Shown: positions 39,080 through 48,470, counted from the first letter of the stretch. The stretch: DNA of 64,000 nucleotides from Stenotrophomonas aracearum (GCF_031834615.1 NZ_CP115543.1:186001-250000); one strand, 5' to 3'. Translations and numbers: made by a program. Notes: generated by a model from the letters alone, not told the origin.

Positions 39080-39625
39080 TTGAGTAGATACTTCAGCCCT
39101 TTGAGGGTCGGTGGCCAGCCTGTCGATTTGTCGCACCTTGAACCCTTCACGATCATCATCCAGAGCGAGAAGGTTGGTAAGCCTTTACGAACTGCAATCA
39201 CCTTCACCAACCACTGCTTCAGCGCTTCGCACGGCGATCTTCCGCATCCTCCAGGAGATGAGGTGATCTGGGATGGCGGGAAGATGCGCACCTTCTGCGC
39301 TACGCGGTATCGGCTGTCGCACGCCCTGCCACAAGTGATCCGGTCGTTGCCGGAGCGAAAAGTGATACTCGCTGCGCACGGGACCACCTGGGTTCACACC
39401 CTCACAGTCGAGAACCCGGATGGGCCATACCATCTGTTCCTTACGATCAAGCGCAGCCCGAAAGAAAAGCGCGCCTGGCAGGACATCGATGTGATTGTGG
39501 AGAGTGCGTATCCCGAGACGCGCAACGCCCCGTCGACGACCGGCAGTTGGCGGCCGTTCGTGGTGGTGTGCGGCGATGCCTACTTGTCCAACCCGCAAAA
39601 GCCAAAGAAGAAGCGGCGGAGATAG
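39080..39625 (+). CDS. Conserved hypothetical protein
   Basis: A 181-residue protein starting at TTG 39080 (AGGGAA 5-10 bp upstream). It opens with HLEPFTIIIQSEKVGKPL and contains CxxSHGD and KRSPKEKRAW segments and a very basic C-terminus (KPKKKRRR). No membrane segment or signal peptide. No function recognised; compact soluble domain. It ends in a strong bidirectional terminator. The 230 bp before it hold no recognisable element. Confidence 0.6.
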   Translation: MSRYFSPLRVGGQPVDLSHLEPFTIIIQSEKVGKPLRTAITFTNHCFSASHGDLPHPPGDEVIWDGGKMRTFCATRYRLSHALPQVIRSLPERKVILAAHGTTWVHTLTVENPDGPYHLFLTIKRSPKEKRAWQDIDVIVESAYPETRNAPSTTGSWRPFVVVCGDAYLSNPQKPKKKRRR

Positions 39626-39635
39626 CAGGCAAAAG

Positions 39636-39659
39636 AAAAGGGCGCCGAAGCGCCCTTTT
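39636..39659. terminator. Bidirectional terminator
   Basis: AAAAGGGCGC-CGAA-GCGCCCTTTT: 6-bp GC stem (39640-39645 with 39650-39655) extended by A/T pairs. Confidence 0.88.
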
Positions 39660-39865
39660 CCGTGTTCAGACCCCGGGGACCACTTGCGAGGCATCGTGGA
39701 TGCCTACGGCCGAAGCCGCTGGGAAGCGCTCTATTTCACCGGGTCAGTCGCTTCGTCTTGCATCACCGAGTATACAGCGGGTCGGACCCTCGGACGACCC
39801 CCTTGGCACCATGCCGTTCATCGGCACCCTTGCGGCACAGGCAAACAGCTCCGAACGCCCCGTTT

Positions 39866-39882
39866 TGCACTACATTGGTGCA
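39866..39882. promoter_or_regulatory. NtrC operator abutting the ntrB start codon
   Basis: TGCACTACATTGGTGCA is a perfect GCAC-N7-GTGC dyad of the NtrC type ending one base before ATG 39883. Its position suggests repression of ntrBC by NtrC-P, as at E. coli glnLp. Confidence 0.75.
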
Positions 39883-40944
39883 ATGACCGCCGCAGCACCG
39901 TCCCCGTCCCTTGATGTCCTTGGCACCCCGGTCGCCTGGGCCGATGCCGAAGGCCGCGTCACCGGCTGCAATCCCGCCTTCGCCCGCTGGCTGGGCGTAA
40001 GCGTCCGCCGCCTGCTGGGCCAGCCGCTTGCCTCGCTGGAAGTGCAGGGCGAAGCCCTGGCCCACTTCCTCGCGCGTGGCGAACGCGACACCCTGCGCCT
40101 GCACCGGCTGGCGCTGGCCCTGCCCGGCGAGGCGCCACGCTTTGCCGAAGGCTGGGTCAGCCGCCATGACGACGATGGCTGGCTTCTGGAGGCGCACCCG
40201 GTGGACGAGTTCCCCGGGCTGGACCCCACCCAGGCACTGCCGAGCGCGCTGAGCGCGGCGCTCAAGGGCCTGGCCCACGAGCTGCGCAACCCGCTGGCCG
40301 GCCTGAAGGGCGCGGCCCAGCTGCTGGCCCGGCGCAGCACCCAGCGCGACCCGGAAGAGCGCGAACTGATCGAGCTCATCGGCTCGGAGATCGAACGCCT
40401 GAACGGGCTGCTCGAACAGCTGCTGTCGCCGGCCCCGGCCGCGCCGCATGCGCCGCTCAACATCCACGCCTCGCTGGAGCGCGTGCTGCGCCTGGCCGAA
40501 AGCGAAGGCGGCTGGGCGGTCCGGCTGCAGCGCGACTACGACCCCAGCATTCCCGAATTCGACGGCGACGCCGATCGCCTCACCCAGGCGGTGTGGAACC
40601 TGGTGCGCAATGCGATCCAGGCCGGTGCCGGAACCGTCACGTTGCGCACCCGGGTGGAACACGGTGTCCGCATCGGCGACCAGCTTCAGGCCATGGCGCT
40701 GCGGCTCGAGATCGCCGACGACGGCCGTGGCGTACCCGAAGCGCTGGCCGAACACCTGTTCCTGCCGCTGGTCAGTGGCCGTGCCGAAGGCACCGGACTC
40801 GGCCTGGCGCTGGCCCAGCAGGTCGCACGCGAACACCGGGGCACGCTGACCTACCGTTCGCGCCCGGGCCATACCGTATTCACCGTGCAGCTGCCGATCG
40901 GGCAGGGCACTCCCGCAAACGAGGAGACCGCGCATGGCGGCTGA
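39883..40944 (+). CDS. ntrB: Nitrogen sensor histidine kinase NtrB
   Basis: 353 residues: a PAS domain (LGTPVAWADAEGRVTGCNPA) from residue ~10, the H-box LAHELRNPLAGLKG with His132, and the HATPase domain with N box (NLVRNAIQAG), DDGRGVP and GTGLGLALAQQ. NtrB phosphorylates or dephosphorylates NtrC under control of PII. ATG 39883 was chosen because the PAS domain begins there; longer in-frame versions reach back into non-coding sequence. Overlaps ntrC by 11 bp. Confidence 0.93.
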   Translation: MTAAAPSPSLDVLGTPVAWADAEGRVTGCNPAFARWLGVSVRRLLGQPLASLEVQGEALAHFLARGERDTLRLHRLALALPGEAPRFAEGWVSRHDDDGWLLEAHPVDEFPGLDPTQALPSALSAALKGLAHELRNPLAGLKGAAQLLARRSTQRDPEERELIELIGSEIERLNGLLEQLLSPAPAAPHAPLNIHASLERVLRLAESEGGWAVRLQRDYDPSIPEFDGDADRLTQAVWNLVRNAIQAGAGTVTLRTRVEHGVRIGDQLQAMALRLEIADDGRGVPEALAEHLFLPLVSGRAEGTGLGLALAQQVAREHRGTLTYRSRPGHTVFTVQLPIGQGTPANEETAHGG

Positions 40945-42376
40945 CAGCCAGGCCCAGCGCGTCTGGGTCGTCGACGACGACCGTGCCGTGCGCTTCGTCC
41001 TGAGCACCGCCCTGCGCGATGCCGGGTACGCGGTGGAAGGATTCGACGGCGCCGCCGCCGCGCTGGAGATGCTGGCCAGCCAGCCGCCGCCGGACCTGCT
41101 GTTCACCGACGTGCGCATGCCCGGCGACGACGGCCTGGTGCTGCTGGACAAGCTCAAGGCCGCGCATCCGCAGCTGCCGGTGATCGTGATGTCGGCCTAT
41201 ACCGACGTGGCCAGCACTGCCGGCGCGTTCCGCGGCGGTGCGCAGGAATTCCTGTCCAAGCCGTTCGATCTGGACGACGCGGTGGCGCTGGCCCAGCGCG
41301 TGCTGCCGGCGCCGGACATCGCCGTGGCCGAACGCAGCGCCCCCGCCGTGGAAGCCACCGCCGACCAGCGCCCACAGCTGGTCGGCGACACCCCGGCCAT
41401 GCGTGCCCTGTTCCGCGCCATCGGCCGGCTGGCGCAGGCGCCGCTGTCGGTGCTGATCAATGGCGAAACCGGCACCGGCAAGGAACTGGTGGCGCACGCG
41501 CTGCATCACGAGTCGCCGCGCGCGCAGGGCCCGTTCGTGGCGCTCAACACCGCCGCCATTCCTTCCGAGCTGCTGGAAAGCGAACTGTTCGGCCACGAGG
41601 CCGGTGCGTTCACCGGGGCGCAGCGCCGCCACGTCGGGCGGTTCGAGCAGGCCGAAGGCGGCACGCTGTTCCTGGACGAAATCGGCGACATGCCGTTGCC
41701 GCTCCAGACCCGCCTGCTGCGCGTGCTGGCCGAGGGCGAGTTCTTCCGCGTCGGCGGCCGCGAACTGATCCGGGTGGATGTGCGGGTCATCGCCGCCACC
41801 CACCAGGACCTGGAGTCGCTGGTGGCGCAGGGGCGGTTCCGCGCCGACCTGCTGCATCGGCTCGATGTGGTGCGGCTGCGCCTGCCGCCACTGCGCGAGC
41901 GCCGCGAAGACATCGTGCAGTTGGCCGATACCTTCCTGGCCGCCGCCGCGCACAAGCTGGATACGCCGCCCAAGCGCCTCACCGCTGCCGCCCTGCAGGC
42001 GCTGCGCGAGCACGACTGGCCGGGCAACGTGCGCGAACTGGAAAACGTGTGCTGGCGCATGGCCGCGCTGGCCGCGTCCGACACCATCGGTGTGGCCGAC
42101 GTGGACAGTGCGCTGCATCGCGGCCAGGCGCCGCGCAGCCGCGCGCACGGCGACCCCGGCCAATGGGAAAGCCTGCTCTCGGCCTGGGCCCGGCAGCGCC
42201 TGGCCGAAGGTGCCGAAGGCCTGCACGCGCAGGTGCGCGAGCGGGTGGATCAGGCGTTGCTGGAAGCCGCCCTGCAGATCACCCACGGGCGTCGAGCCGA
42301 AGCCGCCGCGCGTCTGGGCATGGGCCGCAACACGCTCACCCGCAAGCTCGGCGCCGGTCGACGGCGCGGTAGCTGA
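40934..42376 (+). CDS. ntrC: Nitrogen regulator NtrC (sigma-54 activator)
   Basis: 480 residues: receiver domain (DDDRAVR acidic pocket; phospho-acceptor Asp59 in FTDVRMPG), AAA+ domain with Walker A GETGTGKE, the sigma-54-contacting loop GAFTGA (224-229), Walker B LFLDEIGD, and the WPGNVRELENV motif. It ends in a Fis-type helix-turn-helix (RRAEAAARLGMGRNTLTRK). It activates sigma-54 promoters under nitrogen limitation; the glnA promoter and operators in this same window are the obvious target. Confidence 0.96.
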   Translation: MAADSQAQRVWVVDDDRAVRFVLSTALRDAGYAVEGFDGAAAALEMLASQPPPDLLFTDVRMPGDDGLVLLDKLKAAHPQLPVIVMSAYTDVASTAGAFRGGAQEFLSKPFDLDDAVALAQRVLPAPDIAVAERSAPAVEATADQRPQLVGDTPAMRALFRAIGRLAQAPLSVLINGETGTGKELVAHALHHESPRAQGPFVALNTAAIPSELLESELFGHEAGAFTGAQRRHVGRFEQAEGGTLFLDEIGDMPLPLQTRLLRVLAEGEFFRVGGRELIRVDVRVIAATHQDLESLVAQGRFRADLLHRLDVVRLRLPPLRERREDIVQLADTFLAAAAHKLDTPPKRLTAAALQALREHDWPGNVRELENVCWRMAALAASDTIGVADVDSALHRGQAPRSRAHGDPGQWESLLSAWARQRLAEGAEGLHAQVRERVDQALLEAALQITHGRRAEAAARLGMGRNTLTRKLGAGRRRGS

Positions 42377-42469
42377 ACGCCTGTTCATGCGATGTAAGCG
42401 CCGCGTCGCGGCGTCTTTCATGATGCGTGGACGAGCCAGACGTTAGTTTGCCTATCAAGGAGTTACCCG

Positions 42470-43039
42470 ATGCGTCGTTCCCAACTCGCCCTGTTGTTGC
42501 CGTCACTGCTGGTGCTTGCCGCCTGCGGTACCGCGCCCGAGCAGCGCACCGCGCCGGCGCCGGTGGTGCCGGTCGTGAGCGTGGCCAAGCAGGCCGAAGC
42601 CAACCTGGCACCGGCGTCGGCCAGCATCGTCAGTGGTCGCCTGGTGCTGGTGCCGGACGCGCGCGGCGTGCATATCACCGGCACCATCGGTGGATTGCAG
42701 CCGCTGCAGACGGCCGCGTTCCACGTGCACGAGCGGGGCGACTGCAGTGCCGTCGACGCCAGCAGCGCGGGCCCGCATTTCAATCCGGCCAACCAGCCAC
42801 ATGGCCGCAACAGCGCCGGTGCGCATCACGCCGGCGACATGGACAACCTGCGTGCTGATGCGCAGGGTAGGGTGAGCGTCGACGTGCGCCTGCCCGCGGT
42901 AACCCTCGGTGGCGGTGCCGCCACCGATATCGTCGGCCGCGCGCTGGTCGTACATGCCAACGCCGACGATTACCGCAGCCAGCCCGCCGGCAATGCCGGC
43001 GCCCGTATCGCCTGCGGCGTGATCCGGGCTACGCGCTGA
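42470..43039 (+). CDS. sodC: Cu/Zn superoxide dismutase lipoprotein (copy 1)
   Basis: A 189-residue lipoprotein (LVLAAC, Cys19). All metal ligands are visible: FHVHERGDCS (Cu ligands and disulfide Cys), GPHFNPANQPHG (bridging His and Zn His), HHAGDMDN (Zn His/Asp) and VVHANADDY (last Cu His). It dismutates superoxide in the periplasm. A second sodC follows 53 bp downstream; copy 1 is the more divergent. Ribosome site AAGGAG ~8 bp upstream. Confidence 0.92.
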   Translation: MRRSQLALLLPSLLVLAACGTAPEQRTAPAPVVPVVSVAKQAEANLAPASASIVSGRLVLVPDARGVHITGTIGGLQPLQTAAFHVHERGDCSAVDASSAGPHFNPANQPHGRNSAGAHHAGDMDNLRADAQGRVSVDVRLPAVTLGGGAATDIVGRALVVHANADDYRSQPAGNAGARIACGVIRATR

Positions 43040-43092
43040 GCGCGTTGCCAGGCTTCGTCGCTTTTCCGTTCGTTACCCGCAAGGAGATCCAC

Positions 43093-43731
43093 ATGCGTCT
43101 GATCCATACCGCGTTGTTCGCCGCCGTTGCCGCCGTGGGCCTGACCGCCTGCAACAAGCCGGCCGAAACCACCACCCCGGAACCGACCCCGGCCACCGAC
43201 ACCGCGCCGGCCGCCGATGCGGCCGCTGCCGCCAACGACGCACCGCCGGCGATGACCAGCGAAGCGCATGCCAACCACACCGCGATGGCGGAACTGGCGC
43301 CGACCCAGGGCAACAACGTCAAGGGCAACGTCACCTTCAGCGTCGTTGACGGCAAGGTCCACGTGAAGGGCGCCATCAGCGGCCTGAAGCCGAACAGCGA
43401 GCACGGCTTCCACATCCATGAGAAGGGCGACTGCAGCGCGCCGAACGGCGACAGCGCCGGCGGCCACTTCAACCCGTCCAAGGAAGACCACGGCAACGTG
43501 GCCACCACCCCGCACCACGGTGGCGACATTCCGAACATCAAGGCCGATGCGCAGGGCAATGCGGTGGTTGATGCCGACGTTTCGACCAACGTCAATATCG
43601 GCGAAGGCAATGACTTCGACATCATCGGCCGCGGCCTGATCGTTCATGCCGATCCGGATGACTACAAGACCCAGCCGACCGGTAATGCCGGTGCGCGCCT
43701 GGCGTGTGCGGTGATCAAGGCCGCGCCGTAA
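43093..43731 (+). CDS. sodC: Cu/Zn superoxide dismutase lipoprotein (copy 2)
   Basis: A 212-residue lipoprotein (GLTAC, Cys20) with an Ala/Pro/Thr-rich spacer (~residues 21-65) before the SodC domain. Ligand motifs: FHIHEKGDCS, GGHFNPSKEDHG, HHGGDIPN and IVHADPDDY. AAGGAG precedes ATG 43093. Tandem with copy 1 and followed by a strong terminator. Confidence 0.93.
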   Translation: MRLIHTALFAAVAAVGLTACNKPAETTTPEPTPATDTAPAADAAAAANDAPPAMTSEAHANHTAMAELAPTQGNNVKGNVTFSVVDGKVHVKGAISGLKPNSEHGFHIHEKGDCSAPNGDSAGGHFNPSKEDHGNVATTPHHGGDIPNIKADAQGNAVVDADVSTNVNIGEGNDFDIIGRGLIVHADPDDYKTQPTGNAGARLACAVIKAAP

Positions 43732-43745
43732 TCCATCGGCGGTTC

Positions 43746-43769
43746 AGCCACGCAGGGCGTGGCTCTACC
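43746..43769 (-). repeat. SMAG-type repeat
   Basis: GCCACGC-AGG-GCGTGGC followed by TCTACC (reverse of GGTAGA). Perfect 7-bp arms, lying between sodC copy 2 and its terminator. Confidence 0.75.
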
Positions 43770-43787
43770 GGGTGGTTGATGCAAACG

Positions 43788-43818
43788 AAAAACGCCGGCA
43801 TTGCCGGCGTTTTTTTTA
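43788..43818. terminator. Bidirectional terminator between sodC and the convergent gene
   Basis: ACGCCGGC-ATT-GCCGGCGT (43792-43810) flanked by GAAAA on the left and eight T on the right, so it works in both directions. It touches the stop codon of the minus-strand gene. Confidence 0.9.
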
Positions 43819-44703
43819 TCGCGTCAACAATGCCCGCGCGTCCTGCCCGGCTTCGCAATGCACGAAGAGGACCGGCAGCCCGTGGGCTTCCAGCACCGCG
43901 GCCATCTGACGCTGGCGCATCAGGTACTGGTCATAAATGCCCTGCAGGCGCTCGCAGTTGCCCTTGTCGTGGTTGTAGAACGCGCACCAACCCGCCGGGT
44001 CGAACAGTGCCATACGCACTTCGCCGTCAGCGTATCGAAGCAGCGGTTCTGGCGATTCATCCAGCCATTGTTCCGACTGTGGTGCCATCAGCGCCGTTTC
44101 GATCAGCGGCCACAGCGCGGCCAGGCCCTGGTTGTCGTACTGCATCGACATCATCGCGGCCAGGTCGTTCACCGTGAAATAGCGCGCGTGCTCGATCTGC
44201 GCGCCAAACGCGTTCTGCGCCAGCAGCGCGGTGTCGGCCTGGGCCATGCCCTGGGCCAGCAGCACGTCTTCCAGCGCGTCGGCTACGGCGGTGGTCTGGG
44301 CCACTTCGGTGCCGGTCAGCAGGAACGGCACCACCCGCAGGCCGCCGCCGGTAAGGCTGGCATCGGCCTGGAACGGCAGCGGCACTTCACCGTCGGCGCC
44401 AGCCCCGAACGCCAGCAGGCGCGGGCCTTCATTGCGGCCGGGCGCACGCATCTGCAGCTCTTCCAGGCGGCGGTGGATCGGCCAGCCCGGGCGCAGCACC
44501 TCGGCCGGGTCGAAATGGGCGCCGGCGAACACGAAGTCCAGCCCGCTCACGCCAGGAACCAGCTTGGCCAGGTCGCGGCCAACGCGGTCGGCCAGTTCAC
44601 CGGCCTGTTCAGAGCCCAGGGCGGCGTTGCGTGGGGCGTCTCCTCCAGCCAGTTCCAATGCCAGTACGCCAAGGGCATTCATGCCGGGGTCGGGTTTGCT
44701 CAT
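43816..44703 (-). CDS. Conserved hypothetical protein
   Basis: A 295-residue soluble protein, opening MSKPDPGMNALGVLALELAG, with a DFVFAGAHFDP segment and a C-terminal VLFVHCEAGQDARALL. No signal peptide or membrane segment, and no family recognised. Codon use is like the core genome, so it is a real gene. It is divergent from the thiolase gene. Confidence 0.75.
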   Translation of the reverse strand: MSKPDPGMNALGVLALELAGGDAPRNAALGSEQAGELADRVGRDLAKLVPGVSGLDFVFAGAHFDPAEVLRPGWPIHRRLEELQMRAPGRNEGPRLLAFGAGADGEVPLPFQADASLTGGGLRVVPFLLTGTEVAQTTAVADALEDVLLAQGMAQADTALLAQNAFGAQIEHARYFTVNDLAAMMSMQYDNQGLAALWPLIETALMAPQSEQWLDESPEPLLRYADGEVRMALFDPAGWCAFYNHDKGNCERLQGIYDQYLMRQRQMAAVLEAHGLPVLFVHCEAGQDARALLTR

Positions 44704-44810
44704 GGGATCACAGTTGGCCCATCACAGGGCGGCAGCTACACTTGCCCCCATTATGCCTGCTCCTTCGTGCAGGCCATGTTGCAGACACCCTTCCCATGCC
44801 AGGTATCTCC

Positions 44811-46091
44811 ATGCCCAACGCTCGTCCCGTCGCCATCCTTGGTGGCGTCCGTATCCCGTTCTGCCGCCAGAACACCGCCTATTCGGATGTTGGCAACCTG
44901 GGCATGTCGGTGCGCACGCTGGGTGCACTGGTCGAACGCTTCGGCCTGCACGGCCAGCAGCTGGGCGAAGTGGCCATGGGCGCGGTGATCAAGCATTCCA
45001 GCGACTGGAACCTGGGCCGCGAAGCCACGCTGTCCTCGGGCCTGTCCCCGCTCACCCCGGGCATCACCATGCAGCGCGCCTGCGGCACCTCGCTGGACAC
45101 CATCATCAACGTGGCCAACAAGATCGCGCTGGGCCAGATCGAATCGGGCATCGGTGGCGGCTCGGACACCACCTCCGACGTGCCGATCGTGTACGGCAAG
45201 AAGCTGCGCGCGCGCCTTCTGGCCGCCAACCGCGCCAAGACCACCGGCGACAAGATCAAGGCGATCCTGAGCGGCTTCAAGCTTTCCGAGCTCAAGCCGG
45301 AATTCCCGGGCGTGGCCGAGCCGCGCACCGGCAAGAGCATGGGTGACCATTGCGAAGACATGGCCAAGGAATGGAACATCTCGCGCGACTCGCAGGACGA
45401 GTGGGCGGTGTCCTCGCACAAGAAGCTGGCCGCCGCCTATGAGCGCGGCTTCTTCAACGACCTGATCGCCCCGTTCCGCGGCGTGGAGCGCGACAACATC
45501 CTGCGCCCGGACACCTCGCTGGAGAAGCTGGCCACGCTGAAGCCGGCGTTCGACAAGGTTTCCGGCCGTGGCACGCTGACCGCCGCCAACTCCACCCCGC
45601 TCACCGACGGCGCCTCGGCGGTGCTGCTGGCCAGCGAGGAATGGGCGCGTGCGCACGGCCACGAGCCGCTGGCCTACCTGCGTGATTCGCAGGTCGCGGC
45701 GGTGGACTTCGTGCATGGCGAAGGCCTGCTGATGGCGCCGACTGTCGCCGTGCCGGAAATGCTCAAGCGCAACGGCCTGACCCTGCAGGATTTCGACATC
45801 TACGAAATCCACGAAGCGTTCGCCGCCCAGGTGCTGTGCACGCTGCGTGCGTGGGAAAGCGAGGACTACTGCCGCAACCGCCTGGGCCTGGACGCGCCGC
45901 TGGGCAGGATCGACCCGGCCAAGATCAACCTGGTGGGTTCGTCGCTGGCCACCGGCCACCCGTTTGCGGCTACCGGTGCGCGTGTGATTGCCACGGCTGC
46001 CAAGCAGCTGGCCGAACGCGGCGGTGGTCGCGCGCTGGTGTCGATCTGCACCGCCGGTGGTATGGGCGTGGTGGCGATCGTCGAGCGTTGA
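44811..46091 (+). CDS. Acetyl-CoA C-acyltransferase (thiolase, FadI-like)
   Basis: A 426-residue thiolase: acylation-site Cys in QRACGTSLDT (~residue 88), the NEAFA-type loop as HEAFAAQ, the active-site His in GHPFAATGAR, and the second Cys in CTAGGMG. It cleaves 3-ketoacyl-CoA or condenses acetyl-CoA. Length and insertions resemble FadI/mitochondrial-type trifunctional thiolase rather than biosynthetic PhaA. ATG 44796 is an alternative start. No fadJ is adjacent. Confidence 0.9.
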   Translation: MPNARPVAILGGVRIPFCRQNTAYSDVGNLGMSVRTLGALVERFGLHGQQLGEVAMGAVIKHSSDWNLGREATLSSGLSPLTPGITMQRACGTSLDTIINVANKIALGQIESGIGGGSDTTSDVPIVYGKKLRARLLAANRAKTTGDKIKAILSGFKLSELKPEFPGVAEPRTGKSMGDHCEDMAKEWNISRDSQDEWAVSSHKKLAAAYERGFFNDLIAPFRGVERDNILRPDTSLEKLATLKPAFDKVSGRGTLTAANSTPLTDGASAVLLASEEWARAHGHEPLAYLRDSQVAAVDFVHGEGLLMAPTVAVPEMLKRNGLTLQDFDIYEIHEAFAAQVLCTLRAWESEDYCRNRLGLDAPLGRIDPAKINLVGSSLATGHPFAATGARVIATAAKQLAERGGGRALVSICTAGGMGVVAIVER

Positions 46092-46110
46092 GTCGAACGA
46101 ACTTGAAATG

Positions 46111-46141
46111 AAAATGGCCACCCGAGGGTGGCCATTTTTTT
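46111..46141. terminator. Terminator after the thiolase
   Basis: AAAATGGCCACCC-GA-GGGTGGCCATTTT (46111-46138) followed by more T: 13-bp stem, effective in both directions and shared with convergent hemY. Confidence 0.92.
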
Positions 46142-46181
46142 TGAGTGTGCCGGGGGGCCGGCCGGTGGCCGACACCACCGG

Positions 46182-47495
46182 TTACGGGATCCGTGGGTTT
46201 CCGAATGCGTCGCGGTCGACCGGATGGTCCAGTACGGGCGCCGGTTCGCTCATCAACGATTGCTCTTCAACGGTTGCGCGCTCCGGGACCACCGTCGCCA
46301 ACGGCGCCGTCGTCCGAACCAACGCCACGCGCTCTTCGCCACGCTGCTGGCGCAATGCATTGCCGTAGCACTGCGCGGCCAACGCCGGTTCGCCGCGCGC
46401 GATGAACACCTCACCCAGCGCTTCCCATGCATCCGGGCCGGCACCGGCGGCGATCGCGCGGTGCAGGTAATCCTCGGCTTGAACGTGGTCGCCCTGGCGT
46501 ACTGCAATGCGGCCCAGCGCCAGCAGCAACGCTGGGCTCGACGGCTGCTGGCCCAACCAGCGCTGCAGGTTGGCCTGGCGCGTCGCCAGTTTCTCCACCG
46601 GCATCTGCCCGTACAGGGTCACCAGCGATTCGTCCCAGCGCGAATCCAGCGCCTGCTCCAGGTTGAGCAGGGCCGGTTCGTCCCAGTCCAGCGCCACGGC
46701 GCGCAGGGCGTAGGCGGAGACCACGTCCGGGTCGCTGCGCAGCGCCTTCGGGGTCGCTTCCCACTGCGCGGCCAGCGCATTCACGTCGCCCGCTTCCAGC
46801 AGCGACTGCGCGGCCAGGCGCACTTCCAGTTCCGAAACCGCCTCGTCCGGCAGCACCTTCTGCTTGCGCAGCGCGCCGAGCTGGCCATACGCCTCATGCG
46901 CGCGATCCGCACGCGCCAGCGCTTCGGTGCGCAGCCACAGGCCGCGCGGCGGCAGCGGCTGGATGCCCGGGGCGTCCAGCGCGTTGATCGCATCCACCGG
47001 GCGCTCCTGCCGCAGCAGGCGTTCGGCCTGCATCAGCGCGTAGGCCGTGGCATCGGAGGTGGACAGGCGCTGCAGGTACTGGTCCACCGCCGCCTGGTCA
47101 CCGCGTGCTTCTGCACTGCGCACCGCCGTGGTGTACGCCACCGCAGTCACTTCGTCGTCTTCGGCAGCAGTAGCCAGCAGTTTCTCCGCGCGCTGCCAGT
47201 GGCCGTACTCATGCGCCTGCAGGCCTTCGATCAGGCGCGCGCGGCCCTGCTTGCGACGGTAGCGGCCCCACGCCCGGAACGGCGAGGCCACCAGGCTCCA
47301 CAGCAGCCACAGCACCAGCAGGGCCACCAGCGCCATCAGGGCCACCTGCGGCACGGTGGAGCGGTAGTCGTTGCCGCCGGCGCGGTAGATCACCTCGCCG
47401 TACTGGCGCAGCGATTCGGTACCCAGCCATTGCGCGGCCACCACGCCCAGCACCACGGCCAGAAGCAGCACCACCACGGAATGAATCGGCTTCAT
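46182..47495 (-). CDS. hemY: HemY, haem-biosynthesis-linked TPR membrane protein
   Basis: 437 residues with two N-terminal membrane helices (~5-23 and ~47-68) followed by TPR-like helices (GEVFIARGEPALAAQCYGNALRQ). This matches proteobacterial HemY, an inner-membrane protein encoded after hemX; it is not the protoporphyrinogen oxidase of the same name. It follows hemX by 3 bp, last gene of hemDXY. Confidence 0.92.
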   Translation of the reverse strand: MKPIHSVVVLLLAVVLGVVAAQWLGTESLRQYGEVIYRAGGNDYRSTVPQVALMALVALLVLWLLWSLVASPFRAWGRYRRKQGRARLIEGLQAHEYGHWQRAEKLLATAAEDDEVTAVAYTTAVRSAEARGDQAAVDQYLQRLSTSDATAYALMQAERLLRQERPVDAINALDAPGIQPLPPRGLWLRTEALARADRAHEAYGQLGALRKQKVLPDEAVSELEVRLAAQSLLEAGDVNALAAQWEATPKALRSDPDVVSAYALRAVALDWDEPALLNLEQALDSRWDESLVTLYGQMPVEKLATRQANLQRWLGQQPSSPALLLALGRIAVRQGDHVQAEDYLHRAIAAGAGPDAWEALGEVFIARGEPALAAQCYGNALRQQRGEERVALVRTTAPLATVVPERATVEEQSLMSEPAPVLDHPVDRDAFGNPRIP

Positions 47496-47498
47496 CTA

Positions 47499-48470
47499 TC
47501 AACTCCCATCGCGCAGGGTGCGCAGTTGCTGCAGGGTGCTGCCCAGTTCGGGCAGCGGCGGGCGTAGCACTTGGGCGCGCAACTGCTGCAGTTCAGCACG
47601 TTGCTCGCGCAGGCCGGGTGAATCCGGCCACAGGCGCGGCATCCACAACGCCACGCGGTCCAGCGACTGTTCAAATTCCGACTGATTGCCGCGTTCCACG
47701 GCAGCACGGGCCAGCGTGAGTTCCAGCTGCAGCGAGTCCCACGCGGCGGTGCGCTCGGCACCGGTGAGCGGGCCCTGCGCGGCGGTGGGCGTAATGGTCA
47801 CGAACGGTGCCAGCACCTGGTGCCACCACGGTGTGGAGGCGCTGCCGGCGGCCGGCACGATCTCTTCGGGCAGCGCGCCCACCGCCTGCGCGAAGCGGGT
47901 CAGGCGCTGGTTGATCTCCGCGCGCGGGCCCGGGCCCAGCGCATCCACAGCATTGCGCTCCTGCATCAGCGCCTGGCGCAGGTTGAGGAACTCGGTGCCC
48001 TGCACTTCGTCCAGCGCGGCCGCTGCCAATGCGTACAGGCGGCGTGCGCCGTCCACGTCGTCGGCGAAGGCCAGCCGCTGGCCGGCCTGGCTGAGCAGCA
48101 GCTCGGCTTCTTCCAGCTGCAGCGCCTGCGCGTTGTGGCGGGTGCTGTCGGCCAGCCGCGCCAGGTTTTCTTCCAGCAGCGCGTTGCGCTGGCTCAGGCC
48201 CAGCATTTCATCGCGCAGTACCCGGTTGGTGGCGGCGGCGTCCTGGACCCGCTGCGAGGTGGAGCGCTGGTCGCGGCGCAGGGCGTCCACGCTGCCGGCC
48301 AGGCCTTGCACCAGCACGTTGGCATCGGCCTCGCGCTGGGCGCTGCGCGCCTGCTGGGCCTGCCACTGGGTCCAGCCCCAGACGGCGCCGCCCACGATCA
48401 CCGCTGCTGCGGCAATCGGCAGGATCCAGCGCAGCGGTGAATGGGTCGGGGGCGAAGCGTCTTCGTTCAT
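47499..48470 (-). CDS. hemX: HemX, uroporphyrinogen-III C-methyltransferase-like membrane protein
   Basis: 323 residues with one N-terminal membrane helix (~16-36) and a long, largely helical coiled-coil-like region (AQQARSAQREADANVLVQ... ALLEENLARLADSTR). Typical of HemX; despite the usual annotation it lacks SAM-methyltransferase motifs. It starts at ATG 48470 with the hydrophobic segment intact. Confidence 0.9.
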   Translation of the reverse strand: MNEDASPPTHSPLRWILPIAAAAVIVGGAVWGWTQWQAQQARSAQREADANVLVQGLAGSVDALRRDQRSTSQRVQDAAATNRVLRDEMLGLSQRNALLEENLARLADSTRHNAQALQLEEAELLLSQAGQRLAFADDVDGARRLYALAAAALDEVQGTEFLNLRQALMQERNAVDALGPGPRAEINQRLTRFAQAVGALPEEIVPAAGSASTPWWHQVLAPFVTITPTAAQGPLTGAERTAAWDSLQLELTLARAAVERGNQSEFEQSLDRVALWMPRLWPDSPGLREQRAELQQLRAQVLRPPLPELGSTLQQLRTLRDGS

